Assembly (NCBI GenBank): GCA_964655355.1
Contig: CAZZMD010000008.1
Location: 1 to 64,000, forward strand
Direction of reading: 5' to 3'
Source: CALGDE01 sp964655355
GTDB lineage: Bacteria > Cyanobacteriota > Cyanobacteriia > CACIAM-69d
DNA: 64,000 nt
Part shown: piece by piece, positions 9,125-17,867 of the stretch
Layout of the letters: each line of letters starts with the position of its first letter
Numbering within the stretch: the stretch's first letter is position 1
The notes under the pieces: generated by a model
What the model saw: the letters and a program-made list of their open reading frames with translations, nothing else
Databases searched by the model: none
Told to the model about the DNA's origin: nothing
Translations under genes and position numbers: made by a program

Positions 9125-10030
9125 TTAGTTGCTCAGGCGATCGCCTAGGGTTTTCAGTTGTTGCCCCATCCAGCGACGGCTTTCGGTCCAGCGATCCATC
9201 AGTTGTTGATGGCGCTCCGATTGTTTCCCGAATTCGGCGGTGCGATCGCTGATCTCAGAGAGGGTCGGAGAGATGGTTTCGGCGATCGCTTTGCCCCAGC
9301 GCTGGAAGGTTTGGGTGGCTTGGTTTTTCCAGTTATTCAGGCGATCTTGCAAAGGACGCTGCTGGGGACGGCGGGGGGCGAAGGGGAAGCCCGGTTGAGC
9401 TTGGCTCGACATTCCCTGGAGCATCGCTTCTACGATCCCGGCCATGGGGTGGGCTGCCATCGACGATTGGGCCGCCTGGCGCAGTTGCGCATCGGTCAAA
9501 ATGCCGGGTTCCGTTTTCGGCAGGATGATCGATAGCCCCGTTTCGGTGGTGGTGATGGTGGGGCGATCGCTGTCAACGGCGACGGGCAAGGGCACAATCC
9601 GCGTGAATCCTAGGGTGGGGGGCACGGGGAAGCCGGGGGGCACAACGGCGGTGGCATCGATTTCGCCGGTGACCCGCAGCAGTTGCTCTTTGATCTCTAG
9701 TTTGACTGAGTCTTCCTTGATGCCGGGTAGGGCTAGGGTGATGATGAGTGCGGTTTCCGAATCCCGGAGGACGTCGCCTTGGGGGATGCCGCTTGGCATT
9801 CCAGGGCTGGGCATTCCCATGCCTGCCCCTTGGGCGTTTGCCTGCTGCTGCATCTGCTGCTGGATTTGCTCCTGCACCTGGCTGGCCATCGCCATCATGT
9901 GCTCAACCATGGCGCTCATCTGTCGCTGGGCCACTTCTTGGTTGAAGGCGCGGGTCCAGTTGTCGGCGTTGTTGTTGGAAGGGGTGCCGTTGTTGTTGGC
10001 GTTGCTATTGCTGTTGTTGTTAATGGTCAT
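9125..10030 (-). CDS. Hsp20/alpha-crystallin-like domain protein with low-complexity N-terminus
   Basis: The 301-residue protein starts with an Asn/Ser-rich tract of about 25 residues, then a Met/Gln-rich helical stretch. The middle segment (about 95-180) resembles an alpha-crystallin/CS fold: ALIITLALPGIKEDSVKLEI, LLRVTGEIDA, then GLSIILPK. The C-terminal part is basic and amphipathic. This suggests a small-heat-shock-like chaperone, but the protein is about twice the usual Hsp20 length and the canonical C-terminal I-x-I/V anchor is not obvious. Confidence 0.6.
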   Translation of the reverse strand: MTINNNSNSNANNNGTPSNNNADNWTRAFNQEVAQRQMSAMVEHMMAMASQVQEQIQQQMQQQANAQGAGMGMPSPGMPSGIPQGDVLRDSETALIITLALPGIKEDSVKLEIKEQLLRVTGEIDATAVVPPGFPVPPTLGFTRIVPLPVAVDSDRPTITTTETGLSIILPKTEPGILTDAQLRQAAQSSMAAHPMAGIVEAMLQGMSSQAQPGFPFAPRRPQQRPLQDRLNNWKNQATQTFQRWGKAIAETISPTLSEISDRTAEFGKQSERHQQLMDRWTESRRWMGQQLKTLGDRLSN

Positions 10031-10277
10031 CTTTTCTCTTCACTCTCTCAGCTTCAATGGGATGGAAATTCAATGGGAACGCGGCGTTTTCATCCCTGAT
10101 TTTGTCGGGTTTGCCTGCGTTCGATGAATTTATCTTCGCCTAGGATGCTGAGGGCAAAGGATGGACAACCGTCCCTGGGAAATGGGGTTTTCTACCCCTC
10201 TGGGGGCAAGCCGTACACAGGTTTCGGTTCTCTACACCCGTTGCTTAATCGAGAGAATATCGAGGGGATAAGGGGAC

Positions 10278-11147
10278 CTAAGCGGTGCCTTTGAAGAGGC
10301 CTTGGGGGCGGATGAGGAGGACGATGATCACCATGATTAGGGCGACGGCAAGTTTATATTCCGTGGGCAGCCAGTAGGTGCTGACTTCTTGGGCGAGACC
10401 GACGATTAGGGAGCCGGCGATCGCGCCGTAGGGGTTGCCAATGCCTCCCAAAATTACCGATGCGAACATGGGCAGGATCAAAAACCATCCCATGTTGGGG
10501 CGCACGGCTTCCAATAGCCCATACATGCCGCCGCCTAGGGCGGTGAGGCCGGCGGCGATGACCCAGGTCCAAATCACCACTTGGTTGACGTTGATGCCGG
10601 TGACTAGGGCGAGGTCGGTGTCGTCGGCGACGGCGCGCATGGCTTTGCCGATTTTGGTTTTTTGCAGTAGAAAATGCAGCGCTATGGTGGCGATCGCGGT
10701 GAGGGCGACGACGACTAGGCTATAGGCTTTGACTTTGAGCCCGAAGATGTCGAGGGCGGGCTGGACCGGGAGATCGTAGATTTGGTTGCCGCCGCCCCAA
10801 ACGAAAATGATGGCGTTGCGCAGGAAGAGGGCGAGACCAATGGAAATAATGATCAGTGTCGTCGAGTCGGCCCGGCGATCGCGCATGGGTGACCAGATCA
10901 GTTTTTCGGTGATTAGGGCGACTAGGGTGGTGCCGATGATGCCTAGGGCGATCGCGATCCAAATGTTGAGCCCCATGGCGTTGCCGAGCAGCGCTAGGTA
11001 GGCGCCTAGGGTGAGCAGGTCGCCGTGGGCAAAGTTGGACAGGCGCAAAATGCCGTAGGTCAGGGTTAGTCCCACTGAGGCGAGGGCGATGATGCAACCT
11101 AGGGCAAGCCCGTTGACGATGAGTTGTGCCAGTTGCAAATCGATCAT
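10278..11147 (-). CDS. Branched-chain/neutral amino-acid ABC transporter permease (LivH/NatD-like)
   Basis: A 289-residue polytopic inner-membrane protein of the LivH family, with about eight hydrophobic segments. The start IVNGLALGCIIALASVGLTLTYGILRLSNFAHGD is diagnostic when read in parts: the ASVGLTLTYGI and NFAHGD blocks form the family signature. In cyanobacteria such subunits belong to the N-I (Nat) neutral amino-acid uptake system, whose genes are often scattered. No partner permease, ATPase or binding protein is adjacent. Confidence 0.88.
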   Translation of the reverse strand: MIDLQLAQLIVNGLALGCIIALASVGLTLTYGILRLSNFAHGDLLTLGAYLALLGNAMGLNIWIAIALGIIGTTLVALITEKLIWSPMRDRRADSTTLIIISIGLALFLRNAIIFVWGGGNQIYDLPVQPALDIFGLKVKAYSLVVVALTAIATIALHFLLQKTKIGKAMRAVADDTDLALVTGINVNQVVIWTWVIAAGLTALGGGMYGLLEAVRPNMGWFLILPMFASVILGGIGNPYGAIAGSLIVGLAQEVSTYWLPTEYKLAVALIMVIIVLLIRPQGLFKGTA

Positions 11148-11213
11148 TCCCTTCTCCCGAGGCGAGTGCCGGTGCTATACCGTATGTAGTCTACCTGAAT
11201 GAGAAAGATTCTA

Positions 11214-11408
11214 ATGACGCTGCAATTCAAGGTTCCTAGCATGATGTGTTCTGTCTGTGCGGACACCATTACGAAGGCGGTGCAGGGGGTGGATCCGGCG
11301 GCGCTGGTGATGGGGGACCCCGATACAAAAATGGTCACGGTGGAAACTAGCGCGGATGAGACGGCGGTGAAAGGGGCGATCGCTGGGGCGGGGTTTCCTG
11401 TGGAATAG
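11214..11408 (+). CDS. Small heavy-metal-associated (HMA) domain protein, CopZ-like
   Basis: A 64-residue single HMA-domain protein from ATG 11214; an ATG at 11199 would add five residues. The metal loop is PSMMCSVCADTITKAV, with the CxxC pair that binds Cu(I) or a similar ion, followed by the beta-strand TKMVTVETS. Proteins of this size act as cytosolic copper chaperones for P-type ATPases; no ATPase gene is nearby, so the metal and partner are inferred from the family. It is divergent from the LivH gene. Confidence 0.8.
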   Translation: MTLQFKVPSMMCSVCADTITKAVQGVDPAALVMGDPDTKMVTVETSADETAVKGAIAGAGFPVE

Positions 11409-11473
11409 GGGCGCGGTTGCCGATGGATGTCGCGTATTTTGATGTCGCGTATTTGCAGATTCGGATTTTGTAA

Positions 11474-13318
11474 ATGATGAAAGGTTGGGGATTGGGCGGC
11501 GGTGTGTTGGCCGCGGGGCTGTGGTTCGGATCGGGGGCGATCGCCCTGGCAAGTGATTCAGGAGAGGTGGTGATGTCGGAATTTTCAGAGGTGACCCCGA
11601 CGGTTGCTCAGGCTTCGACTTTGAGCCCGGCTTCGAATGTGATTCAGGGCGATCGCTTGGTGTTGAATGGTCGCGCTGTCAGTGCCCCTTGGGTGCAGTG
11701 GACGCGTGATGGCCGTACCCATATTGGGATTGGGGATGGGGTGTTGGTGCGGGAGTTTGGGGTGGATTTGCTCGATAGCACTGCCTCGGGGGAACAGGTG
11801 GCCCGTTGGTTTGGCGATTCTTATCTGCCGCTGCCGGTGTTGCATTACGAGAACACGCGGTATTTGGGGATTGGGGCGATCGCCCAGAGTGCGGGATGGA
11901 CGGTGACGCCCGATGGCAAGACGTTAAATATTGCTTGGCCGCCGGCTCGGGTGGTGGCGTTTCGATCGCGGGTGGAGGGCGATCGGCGGCGCTATGTGGT
12001 GGAGTTGGATGGCCCTGCGCCGTTTCAGGTGAGCCCTGTCCCGGGGGAGTTGACCTTGGGGATCGATGCTGATCTCAACCTGGATGAGCCGTTGCCTGAT
12101 GGCGGGGCCCAGCCGCGTACCTTGCCTATTAATGACTCCCTCAGCGCTCCCGTTGCGATTGGTACCGGTCGTACGGTGCTTCGGCTGCCCACGGATTCTC
12201 GGGTGTGGTTGCCGCCTTATTTCACGTTGCAAGGGCCCCATCGCATTGTGGTGGAGGCGACGCCGGATGTGTTTATTTCGCGATCGCAGGCTTGGGCGCC
12301 TGGGGTTGTGTGGAAGCAGGAGGTGTTGCGGATTGGTTCGGGGGCGGCGTTTCCGGTGACTTGGGTGGAGTTGGATCCCCGATCGCCGCAGGTGGAAATT
12401 TTGCCGGTCCCGGCGTTGAATGAAACGCGCACGGGCATTGCGTCGGTGTGGGATACGGCGCGGCGTAATCAGGTGGCGATCGCCATCAATGGTGGCTATT
12501 TCAATCGAAATAATAAGTTGCCCCTGGGGGCGATGCGGCGGGATGGGCAATGGTTATCGGGGCCAATCCTGAATCGTGGGGCGATCGCTTGGAATGATGC
12601 GGGGGATTTTACGTTTGGGCGGTTGGCGTTGAAGGAATCCGTGACTGCTAACGGCAAAGCCTGGGATGTGGTGCATTTAAATAGTGGCTATCTCAAAGCT
12701 GGGATCTCCCGCTATGACCGGAATTGGGGGGAGTCTTACGTCACCATGACCAATAACGAGGTGGGCATTATTGTGCAGTCTGGTCCCGGGGGTGATCGCG
12801 TTATTCAGCAAATTCCGGTGTCGTCCCCCGGCGGTCGGATTGCGATTCCAGATAATGGTTATTTATTGGTGACGCGATCGTTCCAAACGGCGGCGAATGC
12901 ATTGCCGGTGGGCACGACGTTGACCCTCAGTCAGCAAACGATTCCCGCTAATTTCGAGCGGTTTCCTCATATTGTTGCTGCGGGTCCGTTGCTGATTGCT
13001 AACAATCGAGTTGTGTTGGATGCGGCGGGGGAAGGGTTTAGTGCGGCGTTTATTCGAGAACAGGCTCCCCGAAGTGCGATCGCCCAGCGTGCGGACGGCA
13101 AAATTATTATCGTGGCGGCCCATGCGCGCAAGGGGGGCGGGCGCGGTCCGTCCCTGGTCGAAATGGCGAGCTTGATGCAGGGGATGGGGGCGACTAATGC
13201 ACTTAATCTGGATGGCGGTAGTTCTACGACCCTGTATTTAGGGGGGCAAACCTTGGATCGTCCCTCCCGTACCTCCGCCCGCGTTCATGGTGTAATTGGC
13301 GTATTCATTAATCCGTAG
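11474..13318 (+). CDS. Phosphodiester glycosidase family (NAGPA-domain) exported protein
   Basis: The 614-residue protein has an N-terminal signal peptide (GGGVLAAGLWFGSGAIALA) and a region resembling copper-amine-oxidase-N/AMIN-type beta domains. The C-terminal NAGPA domain (former DUF2233) has INGGYFNRNNKLPLGAM, GGRIAIPDNGYLLV and the strongly conserved LNLDGGSSTTLYLGG. The domain cleaves phosphodiester-linked sugars or acts in exopolysaccharide metabolism; the substrate here is unknown. Location should be periplasmic or surface. A second ATG follows directly at 11477. Confidence 0.85.
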   Translation: MMKGWGLGGGVLAAGLWFGSGAIALASDSGEVVMSEFSEVTPTVAQASTLSPASNVIQGDRLVLNGRAVSAPWVQWTRDGRTHIGIGDGVLVREFGVDLLDSTASGEQVARWFGDSYLPLPVLHYENTRYLGIGAIAQSAGWTVTPDGKTLNIAWPPARVVAFRSRVEGDRRRYVVELDGPAPFQVSPVPGELTLGIDADLNLDEPLPDGGAQPRTLPINDSLSAPVAIGTGRTVLRLPTDSRVWLPPYFTLQGPHRIVVEATPDVFISRSQAWAPGVVWKQEVLRIGSGAAFPVTWVELDPRSPQVEILPVPALNETRTGIASVWDTARRNQVAIAINGGYFNRNNKLPLGAMRRDGQWLSGPILNRGAIAWNDAGDFTFGRLALKESVTANGKAWDVVHLNSGYLKAGISRYDRNWGESYVTMTNNEVGIIVQSGPGGDRVIQQIPVSSPGGRIAIPDNGYLLVTRSFQTAANALPVGTTLTLSQQTIPANFERFPHIVAAGPLLIANNRVVLDAAGEGFSAAFIREQAPRSAIAQRADGKIIIVAAHARKGGGRGPSLVEMASLMQGMGATNALNLDGGSSTTLYLGGQTLDRPSRTSARVHGVIGVFINP

Positions 13319-13343
13319 GGCGATCGCCCACGCTGGATAGACC

Positions 13344-14534
13344 GTGCAGGGATTGGATCATGTTGATCGCTATGATTGGGTGATTTTGGGGGGCACGGAA
13401 GCAGCTCGCCAGGGGGCTCAGTTTGCGGTGAATCAAGGGGCTCGGGTGGCGCTGGTGGAGGCGATCGCTCAGGAGCAGGATTTTCCTCGCTTGGGGCAAC
13501 TGATGCGGGCGGGGGTGGATGTGGTGTTGGAGGATTGGCTGTGGGAGCGATCGCCTATTGCCGGCAGATTCTCTCGCCTTTGGTCCCGGCGAACCCCGTG
13601 GTTAGTACGCACCGAAACCCGTTGGCTCTGGGGCGATCGCTATTTGTATGCCCAACCGCAATCGCCTCAAGTGCCTCGCGCGCTCGAACAATCCGGTCTT
13701 GCTCTACATTTCCCTGCCGATCTCGATAATTATTTTGCTCAACGTCCCCCGACGGAAAACCCAAAAAAGCATTGGGCGATTTTAGGGGGCGATATTACTG
13801 CGATCGCCTGCGCTCAACGGCTTGCGAAGTGGGGCGATCGCGTTATTTTGTTGCTCCCCAATCATTGCCTTGTTCCGGGACTGTTCAATCTCGCGGATCG
13901 CCATCTCCAGAATTTATTGGAAATTGACGGCGTTGATATTGTTTGGGATGCCCCGATTACAACCCTTGCGACCCAGGATCTACCCCAGGAAATCGACAGA
14001 GTCCTAGTTGCTACTCGCCCTGAACCCTTGGTTTCAGAGGGGGGACCGCGATTTGCGACCCAGAATGGTCAGGCGATCGCCTCCCCTTGCTTACAAACGT
14101 CCCTGCCCTATTTCTATGTTTGTGGTCCGGCATTGGGCGGTTATACTTTGCCGGCGATCGCCGAGGTTGAAGCCCTGACGGCGATCGCCCATGGTCTGGG
14201 TCAGCCTTCACGGGCGATCAACTACGGCACCCTTCCCTGGACCATTCCTACGAATCCGCCCGTTACCCAATGGGGGAAAACGACGCCGCACTATACTCGC
14301 CCCGTCCTGAAGATTCCCTGCGATGATGGTGGGATGTTGTGGGTGCTTTGGCAAAAAACATGGCGATCGCGTTCAAAAATTGTGGGGGCCGCTGGGGTCG
14401 GTCAAGAGGCGCAACGGGCGATCGCAACTCTGGCAAATTTACGTGTGGCTCTGGGGCGATCGCCTACGTTCGATGACCTGAGAAAACTGCCGGTATCCTC
14501 TGCCAGCCTGACCCATTTACGCCTGATGCATTGA
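13344..14534 (+). CDS. Pyridine-nucleotide-disulfide-oxidoreductase-like flavoprotein, divergent
   Basis: A 396-residue protein from GTG 13344, 25 bases after the previous stop. An N-terminal FAD-binding-like Rossmann motif (VILGGTEAARQGAQFAVNQGARVALVEA) and a second dinucleotide motif near 145 (WAILGGDITAIACAQRLAKWG) are followed by YFYVCGPALGGYTLPAIAEVEAL, the C-terminal FAD-contacting block of the family. The redox-active CxxxxC that normally follows the first glycine motif is missing, so it is probably not a true disulfide reductase. Function and electron partners are unknown. Confidence 0.65.
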   Translation: MQGLDHVDRYDWVILGGTEAARQGAQFAVNQGARVALVEAIAQEQDFPRLGQLMRAGVDVVLEDWLWERSPIAGRFSRLWSRRTPWLVRTETRWLWGDRYLYAQPQSPQVPRALEQSGLALHFPADLDNYFAQRPPTENPKKHWAILGGDITAIACAQRLAKWGDRVILLLPNHCLVPGLFNLADRHLQNLLEIDGVDIVWDAPITTLATQDLPQEIDRVLVATRPEPLVSEGGPRFATQNGQAIASPCLQTSLPYFYVCGPALGGYTLPAIAEVEALTAIAHGLGQPSRAINYGTLPWTIPTNPPVTQWGKTTPHYTRPVLKIPCDDGGMLWVLWQKTWRSRSKIVGAAGVGQEAQRAIATLANLRVALGRSPTFDDLRKLPVSSASLTHLRLMH

Positions 14535-14557
14535 CTTGATTCCATAGAAATAGAGGT

Positions 14558-15511
14558 TCAAAACTGCTCCAGGAAGGCGGCTAGGCGATCAATGTTTTGT
14601 TCGTTGGACCATTCTGATTCCTCTTCTGGTTCTGGGGGTACGACGGGGACCGAAATGTCTTGGGAAATGGCGGCTTCGATCGCATCCAGTTTGTCAACAA
14701 TGATTGCGGTCTCGTCCATTGCCGGCGTCTCTGGTATCGGTGCCACGGTCATCTCTTGAATCAGGGCCGGGAGCGATCGCACTTCATCGAGCAAGGTTGC
14801 TAAAACTGCATCTTTTTCCCGCAGCCGCGTTTCCATCTGTGCCGCCACTCCCGCAATAATCTCGCCGCTGGCCTGTTCCCAGCTTGGTCCGACGGCGGGC
14901 GCGACTGGGGCTAGTTCCACTTGCCGACGGGGGATTTCCGGTTCGTTTTCATGGGTAATCTCATCGCCGACCGCCTCATGGACCGCGTCGGCAATGGTTT
15001 TTTCCTGGGATTGTTGGAGGGTGGGTAGGAGTTTCTGCGCGACCTCGGTGCCAATTTCTGCTGGATCTAAGTCGATATTGATGGTGGGCTGCGCTTCCTC
15101 CAGTTTGGGCACTAGGGTTGCTGTTAGCTGACCGATCAGTTGTTGACCCAATTGTTGACCGATCTGTTGGGCGATCGCTTCTCCTAATTCCGCGGTGTCT
15201 AAGGTGGGCTGGGGGGCGGACTGGGATAGGGTCGGCTGCAAGGCTTGGGCGATCGCGGCTCCCATTTCTTCTGGGTCAAAGGTGGGTGGCTCGGACGCTT
15301 CCTCCTCTTCTGCAAATAGGAACTGACTTAGGGCTTCCCGGCAGAGGGCGTTGAAGCTGTCGTATTCCCCCTCATCCAATGTGATTTCAATGGCGCTTAG
15401 TAAGCCTTGATCCTCTTCTAAGGAAAATGAAACCGATTTTTTCGTCACCTTAGCTTTAGTGGTTCGACGACGAGTGCCGGTGGTTGTACTTGATGATTGG
15501 CGAGTTGCCAT
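14558..15511 (-). CDS. Ribbon-helix-helix protein with long repeated acidic tail (possible ParR-type adaptor)
   Basis: A 317-residue protein. After a basic Ser/Thr/Arg-rich start, residues about 25-68 fit a ribbon-helix-helix DNA-binding unit: strand KSVSFSLEED, helix LLSAIEITL, helix YDSFNALCREALSQFLF. The remainder is acidic and helical, with repeats of the type DPEEMGAAIAQALQPTL / DTAELGEAIAQQIGQQL / DPAEIGTEVAQKLLPTL. It directly follows the ParM-like actin gene on the same strand, the arrangement of parMR plasmid-segregation modules. A centromere-binding adaptor role is therefore inferred, not shown. Confidence 0.6.
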   Translation of the reverse strand: MATRQSSSTTTGTRRRTTKAKVTKKSVSFSLEEDQGLLSAIEITLDEGEYDSFNALCREALSQFLFAEEEEASEPPTFDPEEMGAAIAQALQPTLSQSAPQPTLDTAELGEAIAQQIGQQLGQQLIGQLTATLVPKLEEAQPTINIDLDPAEIGTEVAQKLLPTLQQSQEKTIADAVHEAVGDEITHENEPEIPRRQVELAPVAPAVGPSWEQASGEIIAGVAAQMETRLREKDAVLATLLDEVRSLPALIQEMTVAPIPETPAMDETAIIVDKLDAIEAAISQDISVPVVPPEPEEESEWSNEQNIDRLAAFLEQF

Positions 15512-15629
15512 CGTGAGTAACCCTCTAAAATGCTGCGAATTGACTGCGAATTGATAGTGTCAACCTGAAAATTGCGAACTGAAGTGCTGCGAATCTTGAT
15601 TGGCTAAGGCACGCCTGGGATGTGGTTCT

Positions 15630-16646
15630 TTAGGCGGTGCGCTGGGAGGCTCGCAACATGGCGGTGGCATAGGCATGTTGCCCTAGGGAATTCGCGAGGC
15701 GGGAGGGGGCGGCCAAATGTACCTGCAAGCCTGCTTCCATAAATAGCGATTCCAAGTTGGGCCAGAAAAATTCGCCGCCGCCGCCGCTAATAATCGCGTC
15801 GGTGACCCGTTCCGGCAACCACTCAATGCACCGCTGGGAGAGTTCCTTCGCAAAGGTCTGCTTCAAGTTGGGCAGCATCTGATCCAAATCCGTCGGCTGA
15901 CTTTCCCCCCGAGGACGGAACCGTCGCTGTCCTTCCGGTCGGTTTACGGCTTCAATTAATGCCAACGACTGACTGTCCGCACCGGGGATATTTTTTGCCA
16001 CTCGCCGATAAAACTCATCCATGGCAAAGGCGTCGCTGCGGGAGGCTGCCCGCGCAAAGCGGAATCGGTCAATGGTTAGCAAATCTGTCGTCTGGTGGCC
16101 AATGTCAATCACCGCTACCGATCGCCCTAGCAGATCTGCCCCTGAACCCGCGCAAGCCTCAGTCCACACAAAACTGCCATAGCCCTCTGGTACCACCCAC
16201 ACCGGATCCAGTTCCACCGATAGGGGTTTGCCGCGATAGCTGAACATATGGGGCGATCGCAGCAGGCTCAAAATCTGTTCTTTCTCCCGGTCAAATTGCT
16301 CCTGGGAGAGATACGGCAATCCCAACACGGTCGCTACCGTGCCCGACAGCCGGTAATACCCCACACAGGCCAATACTTTAACTAGGGCATCCTCTACTTT
16401 GGATTGCCCCACCCCCAAGTCCGCGCCAAAATCTGCCGCGAGCTGACCTAGGGCATAGCCGCCTCCCTGATACTCCAGCCAAATATCCCACAGGGGCTCG
16501 GCTAATCCCCCATCAAAACTGCCCTGACGAACCCGATCAACCCCCACCTGGGCCACGTTGGCTGGGACAATCACCGCCCCTTCCGGACTCCGATCCACAC
16601 AGGCTTTTGTTGCGGTTCGCCCTAAATCAACACTCAGTAATGCCAT
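15630..16646 (-). CDS. ParM-like actin-family ATPase
   Basis: 338 residues from ATG 16646, which has an AAGGA Shine-Dalgarno element; the open frame extends upstream to 16952 but that part is unlike the family. Actin-fold ATPase motifs are present: phosphate-1 LLSVDLGRTATK (residues 3-14), phosphate-2 VIDIGHQTTDLLTI (about 179-192) and the adenosine motif ISGGGGEFF (about 286-294). ParM filaments push DNA copies apart with the help of a ParR adaptor, and a ribbon-helix-helix protein is encoded next. Plasmid origin, or a chromosomal role in cell architecture, are both possible. Confidence 0.8.
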   Translation of the reverse strand: MALLSVDLGRTATKACVDRSPEGAVIVPANVAQVGVDRVRQGSFDGGLAEPLWDIWLEYQGGGYALGQLAADFGADLGVGQSKVEDALVKVLACVGYYRLSGTVATVLGLPYLSQEQFDREKEQILSLLRSPHMFSYRGKPLSVELDPVWVVPEGYGSFVWTEACAGSGADLLGRSVAVIDIGHQTTDLLTIDRFRFARAASRSDAFAMDEFYRRVAKNIPGADSQSLALIEAVNRPEGQRRFRPRGESQPTDLDQMLPNLKQTFAKELSQRCIEWLPERVTDAIISGGGGEFFWPNLESLFMEAGLQVHLAAPSRLANSLGQHAYATAMLRASQRTA

Positions 16647-17027
16647 TGTTCCTTCACCGGTTTTGCAAGTACTCCAAAAAACCAGCGCCATGGACCGTTT
16701 GCCATTGCACTGTTCCTGAAACCTTTGAACTCGGCACCTCGGAAATGCCGATACCCCAAGGGTAAATGATAAAAGTACGAAAATCAAAGATCCAGGTTGG
16801 GAAAGCTTGTGATTCCTGCGATAACTTAATGATGAGTAAAGATTCCCCATGGTGAAGACCCAAAATAGGGAGTGTAAAGGGGAGTGGTGGGGCGATCGCT
16901 GGGGAGGTCGGTCGAGGAGAGGGACTGGGGGGATGGCGGGTGGTCCGGGCAAATTTAGGCCAGAGGGCTACAGTAAGGGGTAGGTGTCGGTCGATATCGT
17001 GGTGTTTAGGGAGTGGGTTTCTGGATC
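16647..17027. other. Divergent intergenic region, no supported gene
   Basis: 381 bases between the ParM-like gene and the cyclic-nucleotide-binding gene. The leftward frame stays open but codes a Pro/Arg-rich extension with no family resemblance. The stretch probably carries both promoters. Confidence 0.5.
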
Positions 17028-17597
17028 ATGGTTGCTCGTCCAAAAAATGTATTTGAGATTATTGATGCCGCCCTGGTTGACCTGTTGGCGACGTCTCGTA
17101 TTTCTCTGTTGCCCAGTGAGGTGTGGACGGTGGTCTCTCGGGTGGGGATTGTGCACCGGTCGGCGGGGGATGTGCTGTTTTCCCAGGGCGAGATGGGGTA
17201 TTCGGCGTATATTTTGGCGGATGGGCTGGTGCGGGGGCGGGTGGATTTTAAAGATTTCACGCCGGCGAAGCAGTTTGAGTTGGTGCCGGGGGCGCTGATT
17301 GGGGAGATTTCGCTGATGTCGGGGCTGAATCGGACGGCGACGATTTGGGCGGGCACGGATATTAAGCTTTTGGAGCTGTCACCGGCAGCGTTTTCTCATT
17401 TACTGTCCCTGCGCCCGGAAATTCCTGAGGCGGTGGCGGAGATGGTGGTGCGTCGGCAGGTGAGTGACCAGGATTATCTTCGGCATTTGAAGTCTCTCCG
17501 GCAGGCCGATATTCGACGGACTCAGAATCGGTGCAATATTTTGCAGCATTTCCGGGATTTGCCGGGCACCACGGCGGATGCCCTGAGTGTGGGGTAG
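17028..17597 (+). CDS. Cyclic nucleotide-binding domain protein
   Basis: About 189 residues from ATG 17028; GTG 17013 is an alternative start. The centre is a cNMP-binding beta-barrel: IVHRSAGDVLFSQGEMGYSAYILADG, then the phosphate-binding-cassette-like PGALIGEISLMSGLNRTATI. No C-terminal helix-turn-helix like that of CRP is recognisable, so it is more likely a signalling or regulatory subunit than a transcription factor. ftsH2 follows 270 bases downstream on the same strand. Confidence 0.78.
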   Translation: MVARPKNVFEIIDAALVDLLATSRISLLPSEVWTVVSRVGIVHRSAGDVLFSQGEMGYSAYILADGLVRGRVDFKDFTPAKQFELVPGALIGEISLMSGLNRTATIWAGTDIKLLELSPAAFSHLLSLRPEIPEAVAEMVVRRQVSDQDYLRHLKSLRQADIRRTQNRCNILQHFRDLPGTTADALSVG

Positions 17598-17867
17598 GCA
17601 GATTGGGGGCTCCTGAGGGGGGCGGAATGTTTGGGATTGGCAGGGGTGGCGTTGAGGGAATTATGGGAACGGGAGATAACCGTCCATTGCTGCCATGCTT
17701 AACGATAGGTTACATTTAGTTAAGAATTTTCCGCTTAGCAATGATTGCCTTCCGGTGGTTCTGTTGTCGCAGACTGCTGGGGCTTGTCTGGCGGGTTGCG
17801 GCTGACTGGACCCGTTGGGCAGCGATCGCAAAAAATTTTTAGACGTACTCATAGGGGCGATTAATCA

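Noticed and set aside
16647..16952. N-terminal extension of the ParM-like frame
   Set aside because: The extension is Pro/Arg-rich and unlike actin-family proteins, while ATG 16646 has a good Shine-Dalgarno and starts directly at the phosphate-1 motif.
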